A stretch of DNA of 64,000 nt from Mrakia gelida (taxonomy: Eukaryota > Basidiomycota > Tremellomycetes > Cystofilobasidiales > Mrakiaceae). The notes below the pieces were generated by a model. The model saw nothing but the letters and a program-made list of their open reading frames with translations, had not been told where the DNA came from and ran no database searches. Made by a program: the position numbers and the translations under genes. Shown here in pieces: positions 47,097 through 57,528 of the stretch. The stretch spans positions 372,001 through 436,000 of the forward strand of contig BRON01000007.1 of the NCBI GenBank assembly GCA_024345305.1, in the 5' to 3' direction. Within the stretch, counting starts at the first letter, position 1. The number at the start of each line of letters is the position of its first letter.

Positions 47097-49484
47097 TCAA
47101 ACATCAAGCTCAACTCCCTCCCTCCCAACCACAGGCTGCTCGTGATTCTCCTTCCCCAGATCCTTCCCAACTGGACCTGATTTTTCTGCGAGCCACGAAC
47201 CCAAACGCAAAGCCAAACAAACTCGTCAGCGTTGTCGAACGAAGACGAAGGCGAAGTTGAGAGAGGGAAAGTGAGCGAGAAAGGGGAGAACAACGACGAA
47301 CCTCTTCCCTCCTTCCAAACTCGTTCGATGAGGTCGTTGAATCGTTGGGGGTGCTGCATATTTCCAAATCCAAAAGAGGAGACCGTATCAGTAAGCGAAA
47401 CGAAGGGAAGGAAAGAAGGAAAGGGTAGGGAGAGAGGGACGGACTTGGGAGTGAACTGTAAAACGGACGCGCGACGAGAAAGGGAGGTCAGTTTCGAGAG
47501 CGAGAAGGTTTGCGGGGTGCGGAAGTGGGAGGAGGAGTGGGGTAGGGACGACGCACTAGCATGCCCCGTTCGATCCCACAGAATATCTACACGCGAACCG
47601 AACCGAAACAAAACGAACGCGTGTCAGTCGCTCGTTCCCATCCCACCCACCCCCCCTCGTTCATTCCCACACTCACTCTCCGCCTTAGGCATCACCCCCG
47701 CCAAGAACCTCGAGTTCTCCGGCGACACAAGATTATCATCGTCCCCCGTCAGGATGGCAATCTTGGGTACGTTGTCGTCGATGACTTGCAAGCGAGCGGG
47801 GGAGACGTGGTGGGTGAGGGCAGCGATGGATTGGGAGAGGTTTCCGACGAGGGTTTGAGGGCGGGTGAGGGCGTAGCGGCGGGCGTATTCCTGGGTGGGT
47901 GGATGGGGAGGGGAGGGGAGAGGTGGGGGGAGGTGAGTAGCAGAAGGGAGGGGGTTTAGAGGTGAGGAGTCAGTTCGAGGCGAGGGTTTGGACGAGGGAA
48001 GGTGAGCGTGAAGGAGGGAGTGGGGATGAAGGGAAAAGCGAAAGGCAAACCTCGATCCTAGTTTCCCTATTCGTACGAGCCTGCTGGTCGTTGGGGTCGA
48101 TTTCGTCCAGGAAGGTGGCGGGGAAGAGCATCCTGAAGACGAAGGCGAGCCGCGTGTCAGTTCAGTTCGATTCCTCGCTCTCCCCCTCTCTCTCCCCTCC
48201 CCTCCCCTTCCCTCATCCCACTCACTCAATAGCCAACGAGATCCTATCCTTCGGGCTCCTGATCCCAAACAGCCTAGTAAGAGTGACGAGACCTTTAGAC
48301 TGTGGATTCGATGTTGAGGACGGTGATGAGGGTTGGTGAGCGACGACACGTTCAGATTGTCGATTCACGATGGCGCGAAAAGAAGAAAGCAAGCTGACCG
48401 GCGGTAGGTTCTTGTAGACTCCGTGTCCTGAGGAGGTGACGGCGAGGGTGAGGGAGGCGAGACGGTGAGGGGAGTGGGCGGCCAGTTCGAGGGAGATCAT
48501 GCCGCCTGAGGAACGTAAACAAACGAGAAGAGGACGTGAGCTTCGGAGGGATGGGCAAGGATGAGAGAGAGGAGGGAGACCTACCCATCGAGATACCGAC
48601 CTGGTGATGAGATATGAGAGAGAGAGAAACGAAATCAGCTGGAGTTCGAGGACGCGTCGAGAACAGGAGATGTACGACCGGCAACGAGAAAGGCGAGGAC
48701 TCACGAGATGAACCTCGCGTTCCTTCGTCCATCCAACGAAGTCCAGTAGACTGAGAGCATCTTGAGCCATGCCCGAGGTTCTGTTCGGTAAAAGAAGAAG
48801 CCGATGAGCTCTCGTCGAAGAGAGAGAGAGAGGGAGGAGGGGAGAGGTCGATGAAACGAACGAGTAAGGACCGTTGGGAGCTCCGCTGTGACCAGCACCT
48901 CGGTTGTCGAAAACGAGAATCGAGTAGTCTGGGTGAGCTCCGAAGGTGTCGACCTGTAGAAGGAGAGGAGGAAGGAAGAAGAGCCGTCGACGAGGTCAGC
49001 CAAACAAGAATGGCCAGCGCGGTCGAGTCGAGGAGATCTCCTTCCCCTCCGACGAGCTGGAGAAAAACACAGCAAAGAGAGAGAAGGAAGATACTTACTT
49101 GTCTATTCCACGAGAAAGACGAGTTGTTGAGACCCATAATGAAGCAGACATGTTCCTTTCCCTGGCCGTGTCTTCCAAGAAGGTCGAAGGTCGAAGGTCA
49201 GCTCCGTCCTCGACTTCCCTCTCGTTCTGCTGCATCAGAGAGAAGACGACTCACAGCTCGTAGTAGATCTCGTGACCCTTTCCTTGCTCTCCTGATACCC
49301 AGTGAAGACCCTTCTTCGTACAAGTGTCTGGTGAGAAGATGGTGGAGAGGTTCTGAGGGTTGAGGTCAGGCGTGGGAGGAGTGGAGGGAGTGAGCGAGGG
49401 ATCAGGCGATTTGGAGGTGATGAACGGGATAGAAGGGAGGTAGGAAGCGGCTGTTGAGACGGCTGAGGTGATGTACGAGGTCAT
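47097..49484 (-). CDS. alpha/beta hydrolase fold protein, copy 2
   Basis: Paralogue of the gene at 32610-34824, in the opposite orientation. Thirteen exons (minus): 49255-49484, 49099-49171, 48862-48953, 48705-48780, 48585-48600, 48399-48505, 48226-48299, 48051-48132, 47677-47890, 47557-47586, 47445-47455, 47302-47353, 47097-47185, totalling 382 codons (381 residues). Motifs are HGQGKEH (oxyanion region), FDNRGAGHSGAPNG, nucleophile elbow VGISMGGMISLELA, acid in AILTGDDDNLV and histidine in WDRTGHA. The N-terminus is longer and more hydrophobic-Ser-rich than copy 1 (MTSYITSAVSTAASYLPSIPF), so localisation may differ. Exon sizes 73, 92, 76, 16, 74, 30, 11 and 52 nt are identical in both copies. 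Substrate unknown. Confidence 0.88.
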
Positions 49485-49857
49485 GGTTGGAGAGGGGAAG
49501 AGTTGAAGTGAAGGAGTCGAGGGTGAAGGCGAGAGGGAGGAGAATCAGCAGCGAGTGGATCGATTGATGAGGGTGTTGGCGGAGAGGGGGCGGAGGGAGA
49601 TGGATCACGCTGAGAGCTCGGGAGGGAAGATTTGCGAAGGAAGCCGAAGACCGAGGAGAGGAAAGGGAAGCCGAGAGGAGGAAAAGCTGTTCTTCGAGTG
49701 AGTCGTGGTTGGTTGCTCAAAAGGCTCTCTCCAAGAGGGGAAGGGGAAGAGAGTTGAGCTCGACCGTCTTCCGGCCCCTTCTCCTTCCCCTCAACGACCA
49801 GCTCTCCTTCCCTTGGAAACCCCCATCTATCACTTCTCTTCTCTTTTCTCGTTCACG
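49485..49857. promoter_or_regulatory. divergent intergenic region, hydrolase 2 / TFB3
   Basis: 373 bp between divergent starts. C/T-rich toward TFB3; no specific site recognised. Confidence 0.4.
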
Positions 49858-51790
49858 ATGTCTACTCCCCGTCTAGGGTGGCTCAAATCAGCAGGGAACG
49901 GGTCTTCGAAACGATCCAACCCTGGAACTCCAAGAGCGTCGACCTCGTCCGTTCAACACCTCTCCTCAGCAGCTTCGACCTCAACAGCAGCCTACAAGGA
50001 CGACAAGAACAGAGTGGCAGCGTATGAGGTGAGTCAGTGGTGTCTGATATGCGTCCGAAAATGGCTAGTTTGTACCTTGTCTCTGAGAGAGGTATCGGGA
50101 GCGAAGGGAGCGAAGGAAGGAGGTTGGTGAGCTTGAGACGAACGAGATCCAGAGCTTGCCTCCCTTCCATCGTCCCCAAGTCGAGACTTCGCGTCGGGAT
50201 TATGGTTCTACTAGACTTAAGCCTGCTTCAGACGCTCTCGACGCGCTTTCAGCTCTCTCTAGGGCCAAGGGAGCTCTCCTTTGAGCTCGTTCTGAGCTCG
50301 CCACCACCACCTCCCTTCCCTCGAGCTCATTCTCGTTCGCTTCTCTTGCTGACATGCTCTCTCTCCCTCCTCTCTTCTCCAGACACCCGAAGATCAATGT
50401 CCCATCTGCAAGTCCGATCGATACCTCAACCCGAAACTCAGACTGCTCGTCTCCTCAACCTGCTACCACAAGATGTGAGCTCGAACGGCTCCCCTCCCCT
50501 CCCTCGCTTCTCCGCCCTCCCTTTCGTCCACGCTCTCTCCCTCCTTTCGCCGTCTCTGACTCCCCCGACGTTTTTTTACGCGTCTCAGGTGCGAATCCTG
50601 CATCGAACGACTCTTCACGCTCGGTCCAGCTCCCTGCCCAACGTGCAACGTGATCCTCAGGAAATCAAGCTTCAAGACTCAGACGTTCGAGGATCTTAGA
50701 GTAGAGGAGGAGGTTGCGATTAGGAGGAGGATAGCTAAGAAGTTAGTCGTCGCGTGCTCCTATCCCCCAACTCCATCCTGGCTCCGCGATATGGTGTGCT
50801 TCGCAGACGAGACGCGTTCGTTCTCGATCCCAGCAGGCGCTGACGGAGAGTCTTGTTTTCGTCGCTCCTCGTTCGCACTCAGCTTCAACAAACGAGCAGA
50901 AGACTTCGAGGATACTCGAGCTTACAACGACTATCTGGAGGAGGTGGAGGATATCAGTTCGTATTCCTCTCTCGTCTCTATCCTCAGCGTCTTCGCTCGT
51001 CCTGACCCTCCCTCCCTCCCTCCCCCACCCACCCATCCAGCCTTCAACCTCCTCAATCAAATCTCCCTCCCCCAAACTGAAGCTCGCATAGTAGCCTTCG
51101 CTGCCGCCAACGCCGACACCATCGATTCGAACGCCCTGCTGGACGAGGAGGAGCGCGAGCGGGTGGAGGAGGAGGAGAAGGCTGCGAAGGAGGAGAGGGA
51201 TTGGAGGAGGGAGCAAGGGAGGAAGGAAGGGGAGGAGGCGGAGAGGGAGAAGAAGAAGTTGGAGGAGAAGCTTTTAAAGGAGTTGGTGAGTTGGAGGTCT
51301 CGATCTTGGGTGGAGGAAGGGAGGGGGCGGGGGGGGGGAGGGAGGGACGGAGGGAGAGGAGGGCGAGACGCGTCGAACTGACTTTCCCTCCCTCCCTCTT
51401 TTCTCCCCTCCCTCTCTCTTCTTCTTCGTCGTCCTCCAGGAATTCTCCTCCGCCGACCCCTCCACCATTCTCTCCAAACTCTCCGAAGCAGCAGCAGCCT
51501 CCATCCCCTCCCTTCCTCCTCCTCCATCAACCTTCATCCCTCGCCTGCGTCGCTCAGCTGCAAGCACCCAAGCCCCCGTCGGTCCTCCACCACCCTACAA
51601 GGACCCTTACGACTCGTACGAGACGCTGTACACGATGATGGACAGCTACGAGGACCCGTCCACGGCGCTGCTGAGGGAGGATAAGGAAGGGATGGCGGAG
51701 GCTGGAGGGTGGAAGATTGGGGAGACGTGGGAGAGGGCGGTGAGGGGAGCGGTGAGTGGGTTGGGAACGGAGGTGCTTAGGGGGCTGTGA
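49858..51790 (+). CDS. TFB3: TFIIH subunit TFB3 / CDK-activating kinase assembly factor MAT1
   Basis: RING-finger subunit linking the Kin28/Ccl1 kinase to core TFIIH for transcription and cell-cycle control. The start ATG at 49858 opens a Ser-rich leader of about 55 residues. Exons are 49858-50028, then from 50383, with later exons through 51790. The C3HC4 RING is split over two exons: CPIC, SSTCYHKM, CESCIERL and CPTCNVIL, followed by RKSSFKTQTFEDLRVEEEV, which is typical of MAT1. The coiled-coil middle ([33 protein letters not shown], then a Glu/Lys-rich helix) and a C-terminal hydrophobic segment (DPYDSYETLYTMMDSYEDPSTALLREDKEGMAEAGGWKIGETWERAVRGAV) complete it. Nuclear. The assignment is firm from the RING plus MAT1 helical region. 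Confidence 0.94.
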
Positions 51791-52451
51791 GCGCGAGGCA
51801 CGGCTGCTGGTTTTGTTTCTGGTTTGGCTTGTTTACGTTGAGGCAGCGAGGAGGGATGGGGAAAGGACTCGTCAAGTCGCGTCGTTCGTCGCCGCTCGTT
51901 CGTTCGTTCGTTCGTTCGTCTTCGTAGCCTTTCTTTTCCTTACTACCTGTTTTTCTCTTTCTATGAGTCGCTCCTTTCGGATCACAGACAAAGAGCACAG
52001 GTACCGAGAAGAAGAGAAGCGGGCTCGTGGGCGAAAGGAGAGAGGAAAACGCGCGAGCTCGAGTTCGTTGGTTTTCGACGCGTCGACTACATAGTTGGGC
52101 GAGGGCCACACTTGTTCCAGTTCGACTTGCGAGCAGGTCAAGGACGATTGGTCGAAACAGTTCAGGGCTTGGAGGGCTCGTCTTGACAGAGAAGCCTAAG
52201 ATAATACCTGATGCTGACGAGAGGAATACAGTAGACGCGTCGACCAGGTTTGTTTGTTGTTCTTCGCTTTCTCGTTTCATCTTGTCTTCCACGCCTTTTC
52301 TTTCCGTTGTGACTCTCTCCTTTTACGATTCATTTCTTTCGTCTTTTCTTCACGCCAAAACAAAATACATACGACGAACGGGCTTGATTCGAAACGACTT
52401 CCCGTCGATCGACTCGTTCAAGAAAGCTCCCTCTTCCAAATCCCCTGACTT
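51791..52451. other. interval between converging TFB3 and unknown 160-residue gene
   Basis: 660 bp without a gene. It holds a TTCG tandem run (51896-51920) and two GACGCGTC sites (52077-52084, 52234-52241). Confidence 0.35.
51896..51920 (+). repeat. (TTCG)n tandem repeat
   Basis: About six tandem CGTT/TTCG units in the 3' region of TFB3. A simple microsatellite; no further role evident. Confidence 0.85.
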
Positions 52452-53020
52452 CTAGACCGTTTGACCTTCTATGTCGGATGTGTCCGAAAGCTCGGAGAGA
52501 ACTCCGTCGTCGGTACCCGAAACGAAGATCTTGGAGTCGAACCGGTTGGCGGGGGACGCTGGGACCAGTGAACGACGAGCGAACGAGAATCAGCTGTTGC
52601 TACAAGACCAGCGGATCAACCGAGGGCAGACGTCGAGGACTCACGAAAATAGGTCCCTATAATCTTCTCCCAAGGCGAACACCACATCCTACGGCCCTCC
52701 ACAACCACAACCACAACCACAAGCCCCAGCTCCTCAACCAACCTCCTCACCTCCTCCGTCTCAACCAACTCTTTTTGCCCCTCAACAGCCGTAACAACAA
52801 GAACCGATCCCCTCTCCCCCATACCCGCGAGAAACTGACGACATGTAGCAGATTGAATGGGATAGCAGTGCTCCCTGGCCACGTAGATCTCGTTGCAGGG
52901 GTCTTCGGTGCGAGTGGCGACGAGGAGGGCTCGGACTCGGTTGTCGTGGGCTCGGAGATGGTATCCTTGTTCTGAGGCGTAGAAGAAGCTGAAGGAGGCG
53001 ACGGGAGGTGGCTGGGACAT
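52452..53020 (-). CDS. 160-residue protein of unknown function
   Basis: Not recognised. Two exons (minus), 52645-53020 and 52452-52558, join in phase to give 161 codons; the acceptor is TCCCAG before the second exon. Sequence features: MSQPPPVASFSFFYASEQGYHLRAHDNRVRALLVATRTEDPCNEIYVAREHC, a GERGSVLVVTAVEGQ strand, a helix KELVETEEVRRLVEELG, then seven valines in a row (LVVVVVVVEGRRMW), WEKIIGTYF and FVSGTDDGVLSELSDTSD. The alternation looks like a small alpha/beta fold with a buried strand rather than a membrane segment. An upstream exon cannot be excluded because the region before the ATG at 53020 continues open for some distance. No targeting signal. Confidence 0.55.
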
Positions 53021-53783
53021 GGGAGGGAAGGGGTTGGGGGAGGAAGGAGGAGGTGGGAGTTGCGGGAAGGAGGAGAAGAAAGCGGGAGGAGGGTCGGAAC
53101 TCAGATGTTTTTTGATCCGACGATCGTTGTCGCGCTCTTCACTTCTTTCCTTTGTTGGCGGAAGGACAGTGCGAACCGTTGTCTTCCTGCAATCACGAAG
53201 CAACACTCTTTCGACTCGAGCCGTCACGAGAGAGAAAGCGAGAAAGCTCCAGCCCTGATTCGACGCGTCGTCTCCCACTTCACAGATCGACCGCTCGTTC
53301 CCTTTCCCTCGTGCGCTCAGTGCACAATGCACATAGGACGTTGGAGCTGCGATTATCTTCGGAATGAAGGCAGAGGAACCGAAACGAGGTCAGTGGAGAG
53401 AGGGACGGGAGGAGACGCGTCGAGGTCGACCGGTCGTCGCGGACTCGGCGAGCTCGTGGACCTTGTTTTGATGCTCTTTCCGAGGCTCTCACAGACGGAG
53501 AAAGATAGCTAGGGAAGGATCTTCTGCAGCAACGTACGATTTCAGGTACCCGGTGACCTCCTAGTAGAAAAAAGAAGCCTTCCGAGGGCCAGCAGCTGAA
53601 AAACTGAGCGAGCAAAACTCGGATCGAGATCGGCTCGGGCGAGAGAGGAGAGGTCGCCGAGGAGGAGAGTCGCAGAAGGAGGGAAGGCGAACAAAATCAG
53701 CTGAACTCGCTCTCTTCTCTCTTCACCTCCAACTACATCCTCCTCTCAGAGAACCAATCACTCCTCTCTCACACAGAAACAAC
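53021..53783. promoter_or_regulatory. divergent intergenic region, unknown gene / 152-residue gene copy 2
   Basis: About 760 bp between divergent starts with two GACGCGTC palindromes (53262-53269, 53414-53421). No gene supported here. Confidence 0.4.
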
Positions 53784-54318
53784 ATGCCCTCGATCCAACA
53801 ACATCCCCGAGCTTCGACCTCGACTCTCCCTCCCTTCTCCCACTACCAACCTCAATCCTCCTCTCGACCTCGTCTAACTCGAAAGGACTCACCTCCTCCT
53901 CTCCCTACGCACGCTCTCCATCGAGTCCCATCAAGTGAGTGCCAGCTCTTCCCCTCTTCGAGCTCGCGAAGACTCGACTCGACTGAAAGCTGACCTGCTC
54001 CCTCCCTCAGACGGCTTCTCCTCCTCTTCGCACCTCCTCTCCCTCCTCCACCCCGAACGATCCCACCCAATCTCAGCTCCCATCCCTCGTCGACTCCAAA
54101 CCTCCCCTCTCATCCTCTGCGAAGTCTCGCCCTTCCACAAACGCGCGCTCTCCTCCTCCCCGACGGATCGGATGACTCCTCTGCCCGAGCTCGCTGAGGA
54201 GGAAGGAGAGAAGATGGGAGTGAAATGTGGTGGGAAGAGGAGTGCCGAGAAGATGAGGATGTTGGCTGATGGGTGGTTGTTCCCTCCTGAGGAGAGGGAG
54301 GCGAGGAAGTACGATTGA
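53784..54318 (+). CDS. 152-residue protein of unknown function, copy 2
   Basis: Not recognised; second member of the family seen at 17910-18463. Exons 53784-53934 and 54011-54318 give 153 codons, exactly as in copy 1, with the intron in the same phase (1) at the equivalent place. N-terminal half is Ser/Pro/Gln-rich (PSIQQHPRASTSTLPPFSHYQPQ, RKDSPPPLPTHALHRVPSS). The conserved block reads LLSLLHPERSHPISAPIPRRLQTSPLILCEVSPFHKRALSSS, followed by LPELAEEEGEKMGVKCGGKRS and ADGWLFPPEEREARKYD. Identity with copy 1 is concentrated in the LLSLLHPER-to-KR block, suggesting this is the functional motif. No domain assigned. Confidence 0.82.
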
Positions 54319-54948
54319 ACGGGGACGAGGGAGGGGAGACGAGGCCGACGAGCGAGTGGTTTTGTTAACGACTTTGAACGACTTTGTGGATCTATGCTTG
54401 TACTTCATTTGACGGGGATGAGATGAAGAGGATATCAGGAAGCCTCTGGCAGTGAGAAAAGCGAGAGAAAGAAGAGGGAACATCAGTAAGAGAGGGCCGG
54501 AAAGAAGGGCAGGAGGAAGAGGAGGAGAGGTCGAGCTCAACTTCGACTCTGAAGAGAGCTGGGCTTGACCACCTCTCCTCGTCCAAAATAGTAGTTTGTG
54601 GCACTGCGTACAGGACAAAGAGAGTCCGAAGATCATGTCGATCCGCTTCAGTTGAGCCGCAGAGGAACACGGAGGCAGAAAAGACGATGGCGGCGAGAGG
54701 AGAAGAAGGTCGAAGCTCATTTCGCTTCCTCTGCTCGAACTGCATCTTGCTTCCTCCCACTTCTTCTTCCTTTTCCATTTTTCGAACCTCTTCGTCCCAC
54801 CTCAAGAACGAGATCCTACTCGTGAGTCGATGTCCTCCTTCGTTCTCCATCTTAGTCTTGGACGGGAGCAGGGAAGCTGACTCGAACGTCCCTCTTCCTT
54901 CCCTCCCTCTCGTTCAGCTCGACCTCCTCCTCCTCCTCCTCACTCGCC
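54319..54948. other. interval between 152-residue gene copy 2 and F-box gene 2
   Basis: 630 bp on the same strand, containing the terminator of one gene and promoter of the next. C/T-rich before the F-box start. No gene seen. Confidence 0.3.
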
Positions 54949-55773
54949 ATGCTCTTCTCCATCCCCACCGAGCTTCAAACCCACATCCTCTCCTACCTCC
55001 CTCAGAAGGACCTCGCAGCCGTCGCTCGAGTCTCCCAGCATCTCCACGCCGTTGCGATCAAAATCCTCTACCTCAAAGTCGAGCTTCGATCCTGGAAACA
55101 CGTCGACAACTTCTTCCTCCCTGGATCTCTCATCCCTTCAGGATCCATCTCCGCTATCGAGCATGGCGAGGAGAGGAGGAAGCACTGGGAGATGATCAAG
55201 GACCTCACCATCAGAATCAACTCCTCCGACGAGTCCCACGAGACCGACGAGCCATCCACTTTCCACCTCCCGAGATCGCTCAGAGGAAGGAACGTCGAGC
55301 GTCTTCAGATCCAGCGACTTCGACTCATGGGCAACGGAAACATCGAGCAGCTCGTTCCTCTCTTCAATTGCTTGAATCCGAAGACCCTGTCCGTCTCCCG
55401 AAGCGCTCGAAGCATCTTCTCGTCGTTCACCAAGGTCGCAGGATGGACGAGACTCAACTACGTCAACTTCGGTTTCGAAGACGGACCTCCTCCTTCAAAC
55501 ATCGACTTCGTGAAGCTGAAGGCCTCCAGTTTCTTCAGGAAGGTCAGATCAGGAACCATCGCCGTCAGCTTCCCCAAAAGGGGGTACCCGGAAGGACGCA
55601 ACCCCATCAACGCCCATCCTCTTTTGCCTTCCCTTCGTCATCTTCGAGTCGTCGTCGCCCGACAAGATAGGAAGAGAATGGACTGGCTCGTCAGGGATGG
55701 GTTTTGGAAGAAGAAGCCTGATTTCTACACCGTCGTCGTCGGGAATGGGTTGAAGCTTGAGATGTTGGGCTAG
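54949..55773 (+). CDS. F-box protein, single exon
   Basis: Predicted SCF ubiquitin-ligase substrate receptor of 274 residues, without introns, which is rare in this window. The F-box is at the extreme N-terminus: FSIPTELQTHILSYLPQKDLAAVARVSQHLHAVAIKILYLKV, matching the pattern of a proline-started helix, LPxxDL and a cysteine/serine-poor third helix. The rest has leucine-rich character (VERLQIQRLRLMGNGNIEQLVPLFNCLNPKTLSVS) but no clear regular LRR, and ends in RMDWLVRDGFWKKKPDFYTVVVGNGLKLEMLG. Substrate unknown. The start at 54949 is the first ATG and begins the F-box directly. Confidence 0.82.
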   Translation: MLFSIPTELQTHILSYLPQKDLAAVARVSQHLHAVAIKILYLKVELRSWKHVDNFFLPGSLIPSGSISAIEHGEERRKHWEMIKDLTIRINSSDESHETDEPSTFHLPRSLRGRNVERLQIQRLRLMGNGNIEQLVPLFNCLNPKTLSVSRSARSIFSSFTKVAGWTRLNYVNFGFEDGPPPSNIDFVKLKASSFFRKVRSGTIAVSFPKRGYPEGRNPINAHPLLPSLRHLRVVVARQDRKRMDWLVRDGFWKKKPDFYTVVVGNGLKLEMLG

Positions 55774-56252
55774 GAGGAGGGCTCAGAAGCAGTCGAAGGG
55801 TTGTGCAGCTTTCTCGATTTTCTGGCTCGTCCTATGCCTTGAGTATCTCATGAAGTTTCTTCTTCCCACACAACTCGAACCGAGGAGACAGAGAGTTTCC
55901 CTTCGCGACGTGACACGCGAACAAAATCAGCTTCTTCCTCGACGCGTCTTTCGCGAAGAGGTTGACGTTCGCTCCTTCCTCCACAACAACGTCCCTCTCC
56001 TTCCAAGCAAACCTTTTCTCTTCCTCTGAAGCCACATCGTCGCATTAACAGCCAACCTATCTACTCGAAGCCTCGTCCACATCGTCCCTGCCACCTCCTC
56101 AAGCATACATCGAGCTCTCGACACATCTCCTTCCCTCCTTCTCGAGCTCGTTCGTTCCTCCTCCTTCCCATCCCCCTCCTCTCGCCCTCATCCCGTCCCT
56201 AACTACATCTCCTTCTCCCACAGTTTCACCGCCACCTCCCCCTCCCCCTCCG
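55774..56252. other. interval between F-box gene 2 and centrin
   Basis: About 480 bp with one GACGCGTC (55941-55948) and a C-rich stretch just before the centrin start. No gene seen. Confidence 0.35.
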
Positions 56253-57316
56253 ATGTCCTCCCTCTACACAACCTCCGCCCAAAAAGCCAAACGTCGTGCT
56301 CCTGCTCCAAACGCTTCCAACTCCTCCTCCCATCAACGTCAAGACCTCTCGGAAGATCAGAAGCAGGAGATCAAGGAAGCCTTTGAACTCTTCGATACCG
56401 ACAAGGATGGATCCATCGATTATCACGAGCTCAAGGTCGCTATGAGGGCGCTGGGGTTCGACTTGAAGAAGGCGGAGGTGTTGAAGCTGTTGAGGGATCA
56501 TGATAAACGAGGGGAAGGGTTGATGGTTTGGGAGGATTTCTTGAAGATTAGTGAGTACGGGAACTTCTTTTAGAGCTTGGGGTATGGGCGGGTTCAAGGT
56601 GGGGAGGGTGGGATGCTGGATGGGGACGGGGCAGCTGGTGGAAGGCAAGGGACGGAGGAGGAGGGAAGGAGGAACGAGAGCTGGCGAGAGAAAGGCGCCT
56701 CTTGAGCTGGCTACAGGCTCCTCGCTGGCGGAGGAAGGTTTATCAAGACCCCAAAGGTGTATGCGAAGGCTCTCGAGTAGTCGGAAGGGCTGCTGACAGC
56801 GTGGAGGGAGGACAGGGAAGGGAGGAGGGCGTGAGCTTGAGCTTCCACGCTCGACCTTCCCTCCTCGAGCTCACCACTCTCCTTCTCTTCACTACACCTC
56901 CCTCCGCTACTCCCATTCCTCACATCTCACTCCTACCTCATCTCATCATCTCCCGCACTAATCTCGTCCTCCTGCCTCCTCCTTCCAGTGACCGCCCACC
57001 TCCTCGCTCGAGACCCAAGAGACGAGATCCGACGCGCCTTTGAACTCTTCGACGATGACCACACGGGGAAGATCTCGGTGCGGAACCTGCGTAGAGTGGC
57101 GAAGGAGCTCGGTGAAGGGTTGGATGAGGACGAACTGTGAGTTTGCCGATCCACCCTCGTCTCTCGCCTCGCTCTCGCGTTCTTTCGAAGCTTACCCTTC
57201 GCGCGCTTTCGTGTGTTCGTTCGCTTCGCAGGCAAGCGATGATCGACGAGTTCGATCTGGATCAAGACGGGGAGATCTCGATGGAGGAGTTCTTTGCTAT
57301 AATGACGGACGAGTAG
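56253..57316 (+). CDS. CDC31: centrin (Cdc31-type EF-hand protein)
   Basis: Calcium-binding protein of the spindle pole body, also found with the nuclear pore TREX-2 complex and the Rad4/XPC repair complex. Exons 56253-56550, 56989-57136 and 57232-57316 give 177 codons (176 residues), the family length. After a basic Ser-rich leader ([20 protein letters not shown]) come four EF-hands. EF1 ([12 protein letters not shown]) and EF4 ([12 protein letters not shown]) have full calcium-coordinating loops; EF2 ([14 protein letters not shown]) and EF3 ([12 protein letters not shown]) are degenerate, EF3 lacking the terminal Glu. [10 protein letters not shown] and [16 protein letters not shown] are typical of centrin rather than calmodulin. 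The first intron is 438 bp, the longest among the well-resolved genes here, and contains nothing I recognise. Confidence 0.94.
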
Positions 57317-57528
57317 TCTACGAGGATCACGATGGATACCCTTTTTTTGCTGCTTCGTTTCTGGTTCGTCTTCGCGAGCTCGAACGACGACAGCTTCGCG
57401 AGTTGAGCCTCGTTCTTCTCGCAGATAATCAAAAAATACTGCACGTTAGACTGATAAAGAGCTACAAATCTGCGCGGAGACTCCCTACTCGACTGAACTC
57501 GACAAAGCAACCACACAGACCGGCTCCC

